Below are positions 1-11,285 of a DNA stretch of 20,137 bases, in pieces. The notes beneath the pieces were generated by a model. That model had not been told where the DNA came from, ran no database searches, and worked only from the letters and a program-made list of their open reading frames with translations. Within the stretch, counting starts at the first letter, position 1, and every line of letters begins with the position of its first letter. The stretch covers positions 58,885 through 79,021 of the forward strand of contig JAHBMJ010004619.1 in assembly GCA_018398765.1 (NCBI GenBank), written 5' to 3'. The stretch is from Chromera velia (taxonomy: Eukaryota; Sar; Chromeraceae). The translations under genes were made by a program, and so were the position numbers.

Positions 1-2310
1 GCCTCAAAGGCGGAGAGGGAGGCCGCAGCGTGCCGACAGAGGTCCTGCACAAACGCATTCATTCATATGCATGGAAAGGAAAGGAAAGAAAAGGAAAGGA
101 AGGGCAATCAAAGAGGGGGCCATGAGGGAAAGCAGTAAATGAGATGGATGGTGAGCTCATACAAGAGAGAGACAGATGAACGCAGACAAGAGAAAACCGG
201 TGAGGCCACCGGAGCATGAACCAAGCCACTCTCCCTCTCTCCCTCTGGTCACTCTCCCACCCCCTGACCATCATTGCAGTTTGTGCTCTAAAGAGGAAGT
301 TGAACTCTTTTTTCTCGGATTCCCACAGGCACCAGCGTGTCGACACGTTCAATCGAGCAGAAGAGGGCGACATAGAAGAAGACGAAGAAGAGACACGAAG
401 ACCCAACCGACGAAATCCCCGAACTCCAAACACAACATCCCCTCCTGCCTGTGCACCGCCTCCCTTGGGCGTCTTGCTGTTGAACCCCCCCCACTCTGCC
501 AGCATCTGCAGTGTTAACTTCAAAAGCTGCACAGCAGAACCCACTGCCGCCTCCCCTCCCGACACAGCCACATGAGCACAGAGCAGCTCCAGCACACACC
601 CACTTAAGCCAGATCCTAGCATTGCAGTTTGGACCCCAGCTGTCTCTAGTCGCATTACTAGTCTCACATCCTCTTCTGACCCCTTCAGCCTCCCCCCATG
701 TCCACAGACATCTGAGGGAGGAATGAGACCCCGCTGCAGGGCCCACACCTTCAGAAGGACCCCGGCATCCGGCACTGCCGGGGCCTTTTTGGAAGCGGCC
801 CTGAGCGTCAAAAGCGTCGACCTCATTCTGCACAAGGAGACAGTTCACGAACAGAACAATCAGACGGTAGGAGAAGGGCAGGAGGACCAGGAACAAAATC
901 CATCCACTTCCACGAGCAAACAAAACCACACTCGCATTCATTCTCCTTTGCAAAGAACCTCATGCAGTCAAAAGTGAAACGAGCGGGGGAGAGTTCAAAG
1001 AGCCGCTTGGAAAAGACGGACGCATGAACAAAATGCTGTTACACGTGCATGGAACGAAAAAGAAATTCTCTGAGCCCTTGTCACACGTCCTCGTTCTGCA
1101 AAAACAGCAATCATACTACAGCATGTCATTCTCGTCTGTCTGCCTGACCTCATGTCTCTGCCACCAGGCCGTTGTAATATGCAGAGTGTTGCATGCATTT
1201 ATTCTGTATGAAAATGAATGAATGACTGCCTAACCTCATGTCTTCTGCCACCAGGCCGTTGTAATACGCAGACGGGGGCATGGCGGGGGGGGGTTTCTTC
1301 TCACGCCGGGCCTGCTCAACAAGGGCCCTGGCATGCCTCCCTCGCCTCAAGTTACCACACTGCGGGGCCAGGGCCCCGGCCCACTGTGCAGTCGGACCTC
1401 CTCCCTCTGCCTTCCCGTTGGCAGCGGCAGAGGGAGCTGAGGGGGCCGAGGGGGGGGCCGGTAGAGAGGGGAAGAGCCTGACCGCCCAACCAGAGGAGGA
1501 CCCTCCCGAGGACGGGAGACGGGGACGCACCACCACAATCGGCTTCGTCACGTCCCCTTGCCATGCTGTCAACCACACTGACGCGCTCAATGCTCCACTC
1601 TCTTCACCCTTCTGACTGTTCGAATGCCCTAGTCGTTTCTTCAAGAACAAAAAAAGCTCGGCGACAAAAGCCGCGCGTTTGTCCAAATACCTGCAGGCAG
1701 ACAGGGATGGAGGAGAAAAAGAGAGGCATGACTAGGAGCATGAAAAACGACAGCAAAGGCACCGTCTCTCTCTGTCTGTCTCTCTGTCTATTCGTCTCTG
1801 TCTGACTGACTTATGGTTTCGAAAGTCCTTTTCCTCCAGCATCGCCTCCGTGTCCATTTCCAGGGCCACGTCAACGTTCCTCATGGGCTTGCACGAGGAT
1901 CCAAGCAGGAAGGACCCCACCAGATCGACCCTCAGCGGGGCCTTCAGTTTGAATGCTGAGAGGGGGGCAGAGGGGGGGTGGGGGTGGAAGGTTTCTCTGA
2001 GAAAGGGGTACTTGGCTTTCAGGTCTGCGCCTTCGTTTACTTGGACTGTGGGCATCTGATCTATCTGATCTTTCAGATGTCTGAGGAAGCCCTCGAGGGA
2101 TGAGAGCTTCTCTCTTTTGACCTTTCGAGAGCGAATCAATTCCTCGGTCTGGAGACGGAAGAGGTGAGACCCGAAAAGCAGTTTGGTGCGCTGCAGATCC
2201 AGAAGTTCACTCGAGGAGGGGGGCTTCATGAAAGGATCCCCTCCCCCCTCCTCCCCTTTCGTCTTTTTCCGTTTCTTTCCCCCCGCATGATCTGAAGTTT
2301 TGGCCTGCAT
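1..2310 (-). CDS. NOL6: NOL6/UTP22 (Nrap) SSU-processome protein, 5' part, truncated by window edge
   Basis: Nucleolar protein of the UTP-C part of the small-subunit processome, needed for 18S rRNA processing (family knowledge). Exon 1 is 1811-2310, phase 2 at its end. Exon 2 is 1235-1690, also ending in phase 2. Exon 3 starts at 827. The joins keep phase and give family-like text across the junctions: FRNHK-YLDKRAAFVAEL and YYNGLVAEDMR-MRSTLL. Exon 1 carries the Nrap N-terminal signature (SELLDLQRTKLLF, FRLQTEELIRSRK), then VGSFLLGSSCKP and NVDVALEM, the inactive nucleotidyltransferase-like core. Exon 3 carries GVLLKVWALQRGL. The 3' limit of exon 3 is uncertain: phase-0 donors exist at 395, 347 and 269. 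A phase-0 exon (1-44, DLCRHAAASLSAFE) follows an acceptor. The start at 2310 puts a basic KKRKKTK stretch near the N-terminus; an in-frame ATG at 2388 would add a hydrophobic leader unlikely for a nucleolar protein. Confidence 0.87.
73..103. repeat. GGAAA-type simple repeat in NOL6 intron 3
   Basis: A purine run of GGAAA-like units on the plus strand. In the sense of the NOL6 gene it is a pyrimidine tract about 30-60 bases before the acceptor at 45, so it probably serves as the polypyrimidine tract of that intron. Confidence 0.7.
1140..1272 (-). repeat. Duplicated NOL6 exon-2 end with its 5' splice site
   Basis: Bases 1226-1272 hold the last 38 bases of exon 2 plus the start of the intron. 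A near copy lies at 1140-1185 inside the intron. The two differ by two substitutions and one single-base indel. Both copies contain a GAG|GT donor (GTTAGG after 1235 in the exon copy, GTCAGG after 1149 in the intron copy). Using the intronic donor would add 86 bases, shift frame and reach an in-frame TGA at 1150-1152. Confidence 0.85.
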
Positions 2311-2761
2311 GCTGATCTGGTGAAAGGGGCAAAAGTCTAAAGCCGAAAGGAGACTGCACACGGAGGAGACGGCAAAAACGCGAGACAAAAGCCGTGGTAG
2401 GGCGGCAAGAAAACAGATCCGGAGATCAGCTCTCTCTGGAAAAAAGGTGGGTCACGTCCTGCAACCCTCTTTGTGTCGTTAGGAGACCATCCTGTTTGTC
2501 CTTGGGCCGTTCCCCGAAGGATAGCGGGGATATCCGGAACGGCGCGCGGAAAATGTTCGTTCGGTGTTCAGCCGTTCTTTGCGCAACGGGTGACAAGCGT
2601 GCACTGTTCGGCAGATTGCAGTGGAAATATGAATCTAGATTTTGCAAAAGCAGCCACATACAGTTGTGCCAGTTTGTGCAGCTGCAGGGGTTCCTCGGCG
2701 GGGCGGAGAGAAGGGGGGGAGAGAAATTGAGCCTGAGATCATTCGATCATGTCGAATCAGT

Positions 2762-2905
2762 GGCATGCCGGGGCCTTAACGGTCCGCGCGATGCATCGCG
2801 CGGCTCCATGCATGTATGCATCTGACGCACGCAAGCGTGCGAACGGCCCCGGAAAGCAAGAGGTAATAATCTAACGCACGCAACGCGTGCGAATAGCCCG
2901 GAAAA
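2762..2905. repeat. Hairpin and palindrome cluster
   Basis: Seen directly: an outer inverted repeat ccggggcc (2768-2775) with ggccccgg (2845-2852). Inside it is a perfect 20-bp palindrome (2784-2803), then atgcat-gt-atgcat (2808-2821), then a 7-bp stem cgcacgc/gcgtgcg with a 2-base loop (2826-2841). Together these can fold as a closing stem with three hairpins. The last hairpin with its flanks is repeated directly 49 bases on: cgcacgc/gcgtgcg with a 3-base loop at 2875-2891, followed in both copies by a G/C-rich box and ggaaa. No tRNA or other known RNA family is recognised. Confidence 0.75.
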
Positions 2906-2988
2906 CGAATTTTAGGGGCACGAAAATTTTGGTACAAATCGGCTTTACATATGCGTACATACGCGTAACGCACCCTCGTTTTTTCATC

Positions 2989-3002
2989 AAAATTTACGAG
3001 GG
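2989..3002. other. Right arm of short inverted repeat
   Basis: The arm acgaggg near 2996-3002 pairs with ccctcgt near 2973-2979, leaving a short AT-rich loop. It continues the series of hairpins that starts at 2768. Function unknown; it could be a structured RNA or a terminator-like element. Confidence 0.45.
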
Positions 3003-3049
3003 AATCATGCATACTTCATCGCTACGGGATCCTGGTGCAGTTGTTTTTA

Positions 3050-3490
3050 AGTGCTCTCAAGAGCTTTGCTTTCTGCGTCATATTGGTCGTTAATCTAACG
3101 TACCGCAAATCATAGACAACTATATCACCACATAGACAAAGTAAGAGAAATTAAAGATCTGTAAATAAAAAACTTTAGAAAACCTTAAAGTTTAAAAGTC
3201 TAGACATCAAAACTGTAGAAAAAACCTAGGGAAAAACCCATCTAGCTACCCCACTACATATCCGCGTTAGCTGACTTCTATTAAAAGTCAAACAAAATAT
3301 AAGAAAGATCGTACGTGAGATCGAGGCTCATCATTAAGCTATTTTTGATACCAAACTATACCAAACCGTAGTTATGCTTATAGTCATATGTACATGAAAA
3401 AAAAGTTTACTTTAAACTTCAAAATCTTTTGAAATGACTGCAAAAGGTCTGCATCGTGATTGAAGAGCGATCATGCATCAACGCAGATCC
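3050..3490. other. AT-rich island
   Basis: A clear drop in GC relative to flanking DNA, with A-runs and short inverted repeats such as aagttta/taaactt near 3405-3421 and aaacttt/aaagttt near 3170-3193. The sequence taatctaacgtaccgcaaat near 3091-3110 looks like a decayed copy of the hairpin unit at 2867. No coding potential seen. Confidence 0.6.
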
Positions 3491-3657
3491 TAGCTATCAT
3501 TGGAGATCGCACGAAGGAGGCTGGGTTAAATTAGTTCCGTCAGTCCACACACTGTGGAGGCTTTGCGGCCTTTCCTTTGCTGGAAGGCCGGCCCGGTCGG
3601 CGGAAGCCGATGTGTGAAGCTGGATGGCTGCTGCAATGACGCTTCTATCTTCTTTTT

Positions 3658-6600
3658 TCATATTGGCACGCCACCCTTGCATTGCTTTCCCTTCTCCGAT
3701 ACTCTCACAGACAGAGATACCACTCCGTTTTTGGGATGAGGCAGGGCAACCGGAGAAATAATCTTGCCTTCATCTTCGTCGTCAGAGAGAACTGCAGCTT
3801 CAGCAGCTGCATCCGAACCCTCTGAGGGGACAATGACGCTTGCCGAATGGCTGCCCTGCTTATGCTTATGCTGCCGCTGGCGGTCCACAACCCTCAGCTT
3901 CCAGGCAGCGATCGCTGCCAGATTAGCGAGGACGATCAGCTGGAGGAGCAGTCGGAAGGAAAGGTCCATCGCTGGGGAGGGACTTCCCCCCTCTTGCTGC
4001 CACCTCTCCCACACGGATCCCTTCACTGGGGGCGTTCCGTTATAGGCCTCTGAGGCCATGTGCCAGGCCCGAGAGACCGGGTTGGGGGGGCCGAGGAGGA
4101 GAAAAGCGGTGAAGGCCATCAGGCCCACGCAGTAGAAGAAAACGGGTTTGGACTTCCACACGGGTTCTCGGAAGACGAACCCGAAGGACAACACGAGGGC
4201 TGTTGAAACAATGCCATTGAACGCAATCACAAAGATCACAGTTGCCTCCCAGCTGTCTGCAAGCAGGTACCACTTATTGGCAGCTGCCAGCCGTGCGGGG
4301 AAGGGGACGTAATTGGGGTGCAAGGTCATTGCGCCTAGCGCGACTACCAGTGTAAGTACATGTGCAATGAAGAAACCGCACACGGTTAGGACGGAGGGTC
4401 TCGAGAGGAGCGAATCCGTCGGGCTCATTCTGTGCATTGCCTGAGTCACTGTGTGTGGGTGAGTCTCTGCCGCTCCTTTCGGCCCTGCGTCTTCCTTTGA
4501 CGGCTCTACGAGAGACATGAGGAAGGTCAGAGTGAGTAGCCCCGCAACGTCTATGGTCAGGTAGGCAGCTGGACAGGGTATGATGCCCAGTGCGAAGGAG
4601 GCGACCTTGACGAGTGAGAAGAGGAGGCCGAAGATCAGTGCAAAGAAGAAGCACGCGAAGGATGTGTGGAGCGCCCCGCGGCCTTCTTGGATCAATTCCA
4701 CCACACTCTGCACGCTGCAGGAAGGATCAAAAGACAGCAAGGAGAGTGATCGAAAAAGCAACTCATTTCATTCTGCACAACGCATTACACCGCAGCTCTT
4801 TTTCACTCGGTCCGCTGATTCAAGAAGATGACTTGGCAAAAGAAAACTACGTGCAGTCATTGTCATTGACAAAACGCTTGATCTCCATGAAGATCTAGAA
4901 GCTCAACGCGACAAATCCCATGCACGACTACCTTTTGTCGTTGGCTGTGAATGGGGAAACGATCGACGCATCTGCTTCCGAAAACGCCACTCCTGCGTGG
5001 GAGGCCCTCAGGGCGCCACAGTCGTTTCCCCCGTCCCCCACCATCCCTGTGACCTTTCCCCTTCGTTTGAACTCCTCAATCACTTGAACCTTCCCTGCAG
5101 GAGTCATCCGAGCAAACAGCCGGATGAAGAACAAAAGCGGCACTGCCACCTCTCCCTCAGGCTCGCTGCCGGAGGCTCTTCTCTCCGTCTGCCTCTCCAC
5201 ACCCGTCTCCAACCCTCCTGTGTCAAGAAGGCTCTCCCATGCCCCCCCAGTAACCGCAAGCTGCACACTGCCGTCCCACAGGCCCGGCAAAGTGGCAACC
5301 TCACTCGTACTGTACCATCCTTTCCCTCCCCTCACGTCAGTCCACATCACTGCAAATTTCCTCTCCATCGACTCAGTCTGTCCAACCTCAATCCCGTCAC
5401 GGTCACTGCCAGACACGCCTTCCTGCCCGGCACCCGTCTCTCCATAAGCTCCGAGCAAAAGAGACGAACGACGGCGCGCGTGGCGCCCCACCACAGCTTG
5501 GGTCTTTTCATCCTTTGCATTCACGTCTGCTTCCGATTGGGTTGTTTTCGGAAGTTTCTGGGCCTCTTCTAGGGGAAACACCTCCCCCAGGAGAATCTGC
5601 GCGTCATCTCTGCCAAGAACCCCAGACTGTCTTGCTATGTACTGCCCACACTGGGCGTTGTCCCCAGTGACTATGAGGGGCCGAATTCCGCCTGTTCGCA
5701 GTTGGAGGACAGCCCTACGGGTACATTCTTTGAGCTCGTTGCGGAAGAGCAAGAGCCCCATGAAGGAGAGGCCGCTCTCAATTTCGTCTCTGGAGAGGGC
5801 CTCTAGCTCGGCAGGGCTCTTCAAAGACTCGGGGGACATCACTTTTCCTGCAAGGGCAATCACGTAACACCCGTCTAACGCATAAGCTCTTGCCTCCTGC
5901 TCGATCGACCCTCCATTCTGAAGACTTGCATGGGACTGTCCGCTTCGTTGTCCTTGGTTGTTTGTCGGGAGAACACCCAAGCTGTCTGCCAGAGTGGAGT
6001 CGCACCGTGCGCTGACTGCCTCAAAAGATCCTTTGCAGAAAACCAGAACCCTTCCCCCTCCCTCCTCATGCACGACGACGGACATAGTCTGACGTGCGTG
6101 GTCAAATTCACAACGACGCAGTACCAACAGGGGCTTGGCTCCCTGCCCCTGTCTTTGGGCCTGAGTTGGACTCAACCGACAGAAGGCGGCAGCCGCTACA
6201 GAACTCTCGGGGGTTTCGCTTTTCTCGAGCGTCCGTCCGTCCACATTTTCAATTTTCCACCCCGCTGCCGAAGCCATCTGTACCTCAACGTGATTTCCAA
6301 CCAGATGACCCCCAAAGTCTGCCACAGCGTGGCAGCTTGCAATGCCGAGCAGGAGGTCGAGGGACTGCTGTGAAGAGTCCAGAATGGGGAATGCATTTTG
6401 GCTTGGGTTCTGATTGTGGGGTTTTGTGGGTGTGTGCAGTTCCGTCGAATGGTTGCCACGCTTCTCTGTTTTTTCCTTTCCCCCAGGTGCCTGCTCATCT
6501 TCCTTGCCTTTTTCCTTTTCCTTTCCCACTTTGACAGCTGCAGCTCCGATGAACTCAAGGTCGGCCTTCGTCAGAGTGTCCGTCTTGTCGAAACACAAAA

Positions 6601-6686
6601 CGCGCACCTTTCCCGCCACGGCGATTCTCTCGGGGTTCACGCAAATGACGCCCTTCTCCTTCAGCCTCGAGAAGGATCGGACCTGC

Positions 6687-6740
<54 letters not shown>

Positions 6741-9700
6741 AACACGTTTTGGTCTTTCTGGCTATGACGTGCAGATGGATTGATGGAGAGGGCCTGGGCT
6801 TGGATTTGAGTCTGTAGCTTCAGGTGCATGCCTTCCCTTACTTAATTCTTGTGGAGCAACGCCTGCCACTGCCAGTACGAATTAAGAGAGGGAAAATGAG
6901 TGACTGATTGATCCTGCTCCCGTTTAAATTTTCCTAAAGAAAAGGAAGAGGAGCCGAAAAAAGAAGGGAAGGGAAGGGCGTACCTGTCCTGCTGAGAGCG
7001 CTACAGGCAGCATAGGAGAGAGGGTCTGAGAAATGGTGAAGATGCCGTTACTGATCACGACCACAAACGAGGTGTCGGGCCGAGCCATTAGAGTGGCACG
7101 GAGAGCAAAAGCGAAGCAGGCAGCGGCGTAGATGAACAGTGCAGCCCATATGAAGGGCAGTTCGTCGTCCCACCGCATTTTGTCGGGGGCACATGGGAAG
7201 AGAATCGAAGAGAGGAGATCGCCTTTTCCAGTCTGAAGTCCCGTCGCCATCACGAGCGCCTGTGCCCCCCCCTGTTCCCCCCCAAGCCCCAATGACTGCA
7301 TCGCTGTGGTCCCTGCAAACAGCCGGTGACGTGCAGGGACTTCACTGGCCCCTTTCCCTTTCCCTTTCGCTTCCTGCTGGCGTCTCCCTGCTGCCGGCAG
7401 CGCAACTTTCTCGATAGGCCTGGCTTCCCCTGTCAGGGCTGCCTCATCGCACACACAGGTCCCTCGAATGAGCAGAAGGTCACATGGCAGAATCGAGTCA
7501 TCGCCCTGAAGGAAGGAAGGACATTTGAAGCAACAAAGCCTTGCAATGTAAGAAGAAGAATGGACCAAGTCAAGAAGTCCCCCATTGACAAAGGAGCTTC
7601 AAAGTTTCACGCATTTGCTAAGCGGTTAGAGCATTGAGAGTTTGATGAGCTTCAAGCAGTTAGGTTTTTTTTTCAGTCAAGGTGGGGGGGGGCTGAGGCA
7701 ACATCTCAAAGAAACACAGACCGACAGAACGACGAGAGAGAGCGAAAGAGGCACATGACACCACACCGATAGAGAGAGCAATAGAGGGAGAGGCAGGCCG
7801 AAAGAGAGAAAGGAAAAGGAGATGAGACAGTATTACATAGACACACACAGGCCTCAGCTGACCTTTACCCTGACAACGTCTCCTGGAACCAGCGCCGTAG
7901 CGTCGACCTCCCTCCACGCACCAGATCTGAACACTTCGACAGACGATCGATGAGATGTAATCCTTTCCAGCGTTGCCTCGGCATTTGCTTTCACAAACAT
8001 CTGCATGGAAGAGAAAGAAAGAAAAGACAAACCTCCATTGTGGACGAACGTTCAATGACATGCATCAATCATCGCTCACGATTGCGTTTCTCCCAGATGA
8101 CCAGGGAAGGGAGGGCACTTCCGCAAGAGCGCTCTGCTCTCTCATGATAGAATTCATGCCTCGGTTTCCATGCTCCCCCCTGCGAAATCGGATGCAAATC
8201 CATGCAGTAAGAAAGCGAAGGCCGGTTTTCTTTCTTTCGTTTTTTCTTTCTTTGCATTCCTCTAGAAGATTGACTGTTTCTTTCTTTCCATTCTTCTAGA
8301 AGATTGACTGTTTCTTTCTTTCCATTCCTCTAAAAGATTGACTGTTTCTTTCTTTCCATTCCTCTAGAAGATTGACTGTTTCTTTCTTTCCATTCCTCTA
8401 GAAGATTGACTGTTTTTTTCCTTGTTTCCATTCCATGCAGGAGATTGACGTTTTCTAGCTGCTCACTCACTTTCGCAAGCCCCACGACGAGGGTCATCGA
8501 GGCCATTGCCATGCCGACGAAGAGATAGGAGAACCAAATCCACCACATGTAAACCCCCAGTTGATAAAGGTAGAAGGGCTGGAAGAACTCCATTTGCATC
8601 TGCAGAGCTAGGCATGCATGCAGGCAGGTGGAACCATGAACTCGTATCAATTAAATGATTGCATGGGTTCTGTTTGTTGAACCTGGGCAAAGCTGGGCAG
8701 CATAGGCAGCATCTCAAGGGAAGGAACATTTGGGCACAGTCAGTCCGAGTTCTTCGCTGCATTTCTACACTCTCTTTCTTTCGCTGACCAGTGCCGCAAA
8801 TGAGTGTCTCTTGAAGTCAATCGCGTTGGGCCCCACGACCTGTCGAAGACGGAGGGCAGAGTCTTCGTCCAATCCTGAGACACCGAGACGGTGGAGCTCT
8901 GCATGCACGAAGAAAATAAATAAGCATGTATGTACACAAGCGCGCGTGGCGAAGCAGAACGGAAAAGCCGAAAAGGACCACTCCTGCCTTACTTCCTTAC
9001 TTCAAAAGCAGTGGATGCGTTGTTGGGCCCATCATTCGATCACAAACACTCCTTTTCCTCGGAGCTAGGAAATTAAGCCAACCACTCGCACAACCCTACC
9101 CTGCCCCATCCATCTCTTCACTGTCCAACCTGCTGGATCTGTTGGGAGGTCAACCACAGCAGCTTCAAAGCCCGTTCCAGCGGCATTGCGGAGATATCTC
9201 TTGCCCTCGAAGTAAAGAAGTCAACGCTCCCGCACGCAAGCCCCCCCTCCTCTCTCTGAAGAGGCACCAAACCTGTTCTCCGCACCTTCCCCTCCTCCGT
9301 AACGGCGCTCACAAAAACCGACTCAGCCTCCCGAGGCCCACAGGGGGATAACCTCCACCTTTCCCAAAAATGTCGGGGAGAGAGGAGCATCACAGCCGAG
9401 TACCAGGTCATGCAGCAGCACCAGAGGACGAAGGTAAAATTGGCGTTCCGATCAAACCCCCCGGAGAACGCGTAGAAACCGTAGTAGCACAGACTGTCCA
9501 CCCCTTTCACCTGCATGCAGACGCACACGTACACTGTCAAGCATTTAATTTTCTTTCAAGATGCGAATTTTCAAAAACGGCTCATGCATTCACCTGAGAC
9601 AAACTGCTCGTATGTGTATCTGTCGTTACGGTAGAGCAAGAAAATGAGTAAGCACCGAAGAAATGAAGGAAGGAAGGAAGAAGGAATCAAGCTTGGTTAA

Positions 9701-10269
9701 AAGAAGGAAGGACGGAGCACATTGCCAAATAGTGTGGGGGGTCTTCGTTCTTTTTCCACAGCAATGCCTTCTTGACACCAACCCCATGCCTCTGGGAGGA
9801 CTCACTGCCACCTCCCCATCAGAATTTTTCCAAAAAATCCATTTTTGATTCTCCCGAGCGGAGCCGGGGAGCCGACCTGGCATCCAAGGTACTGATCCAG
9901 GCAGACGAAGAAGTAGAGAACCATCAAGAGCACCGACACACAAGTGACCAGAGCCCAGCTGAGAGACCCCCAGGAATCACGCCGCAGAGGAACAGCCCTC
10001 AGCTCATTGGGCCCCTCAGGCTCAGGAACCTCTCCCCTTCCTTCCTCTCTCTCCTCCACCCCTTCCCTGCAGTCCTCTTCCTCTGCGTGCAGGACCGTGG
10101 CGAGCGTCCGGCGGCTGGTGCGGACAGAGAGTGCGGCCTCTTGCTCCGCCCGCTTGCTTCGATGAAAATGCCACGCGATTCCGTTTCCTATGGAAAGAAC
10201 CACAAAGACGTAGACCAGCACGAGAGGGGGGTATGTGAAGAAGTTGGATATCAGAGGTGTCTGCAAAAA

Positions 10270-10337
<68 letters not shown>

Positions 10338-11252
10338 CCAATCATGTGAATATGAGGGGACCCTGTGCATGTGCATGTCTGTGGTGTACTGTGAATACAT
10401 GTTTGACTGCACACCCAAAAAGGAGAAAGAAAAGAGGGCGGAAAGATCTGACGGCCAAGATTCTGCACGGGACATTCAGCAGCATGCTTCGCTTGGTCAG
10501 AAGAGATCCGCCTGTTGTGCCGACGTGAGCCAGCCCCCTTGTACAGAAAATGCATGCAGACTCCATGCATGCATGCATGGAAAGGAAGAAACATGTGAAG
10601 AAGACCCACCCACCTGGGTAGGTTCGGGACCCGTGGGGTACCTCGAGTGCTCCTCCTCCACTTGGGGGGTCTCGGGGGTGCGCAGTGCCAGCTGTAGAAA
10701 GTGGTCCGCGGGGTCTGCTTCGCGGTGCACTGAGTTTAGTGTCTGCGTTAGAGGTGGTTCGTCGTGGGTGCTTGCCGGCAGCTTGAGGGCCACAGAGCCC
10801 GTGAGGGTCAAGGCGAAAAGAATGAGATGGAAGAGCCAAGAGGTGCACGCACGGTGACCCGATGATTTTCGCCTTTCATTGTTTCTTGCATGACTTGAAC
10901 TTGCCCGACTTACAGTCATTCTTCTTGACCTCGAGGGGGATCTCGATAGAGACTGGGATCCATCCTGGGGACTTATCTCTCCTGGTTGGCTTCTGTCCTC
11001 TCTCTCCACCGGCTCCATCTTGGACTCTTGTCTCGAGAAGTCCACAGACTTCGACAGGGGGACGGTGGACTCATCCTGCAGTGGCGGCGGTTTATGAAGA
11101 TGAAATAGTCTCACCATTAATAGCTGTTACCACAACATTGAATACGTCAGAGCTTCAAGACACTTTTATTTTGACACACCGTGAGGTATTGCTGCACGCC
11201 CCTCTATATATGCTACACGACCGTTTTTGAAACGTCGACAAGTAGACGGACG

Positions 11253-11285
<33 letters not shown>

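Larger units (their letters stand above)
2311..3657. other. Intergenic region between NOL6 5' end and P5B ATPase 3' end
   Basis: No coding region recognised. Open frames here (for example 2394-2825 on plus) show no family features and overlap repeats. The first 400 bases are mixed-composition 5' flank of NOL6. Bases 2762-2905 are a GC-rich hairpin cluster. Bases about 3050-3490 are an AT-rich island. Bases 3490-3657 should be the 3' untranslated region of the ATPase gene. Confidence 0.7.

Noticed and set aside
2394-2825. 143-codon plus-strand open frame as a gene
   Set aside because: It has no recognisable domain, overlaps the hairpin cluster, and overlapping alternatives exist in the other frames.
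7615-7640. tRNA A-box-like string (taagcggttagagca)
   Set aside because: There is no B box, acceptor-stem pairing or anticodon arm in the following 70 bases, and it lies in an ATPase intron.
8262-8420. Regular 34-base repeats as a CRISPR array
   Set aside because: Repeats are contiguous with no unique spacers, in an intron of a eukaryotic gene.
9772-10857. 361-codon plus-strand open frame
   Set aside because: It is antisense to two well-supported ATPase exons and crosses a CA/GA microsatellite; the product has no family features.
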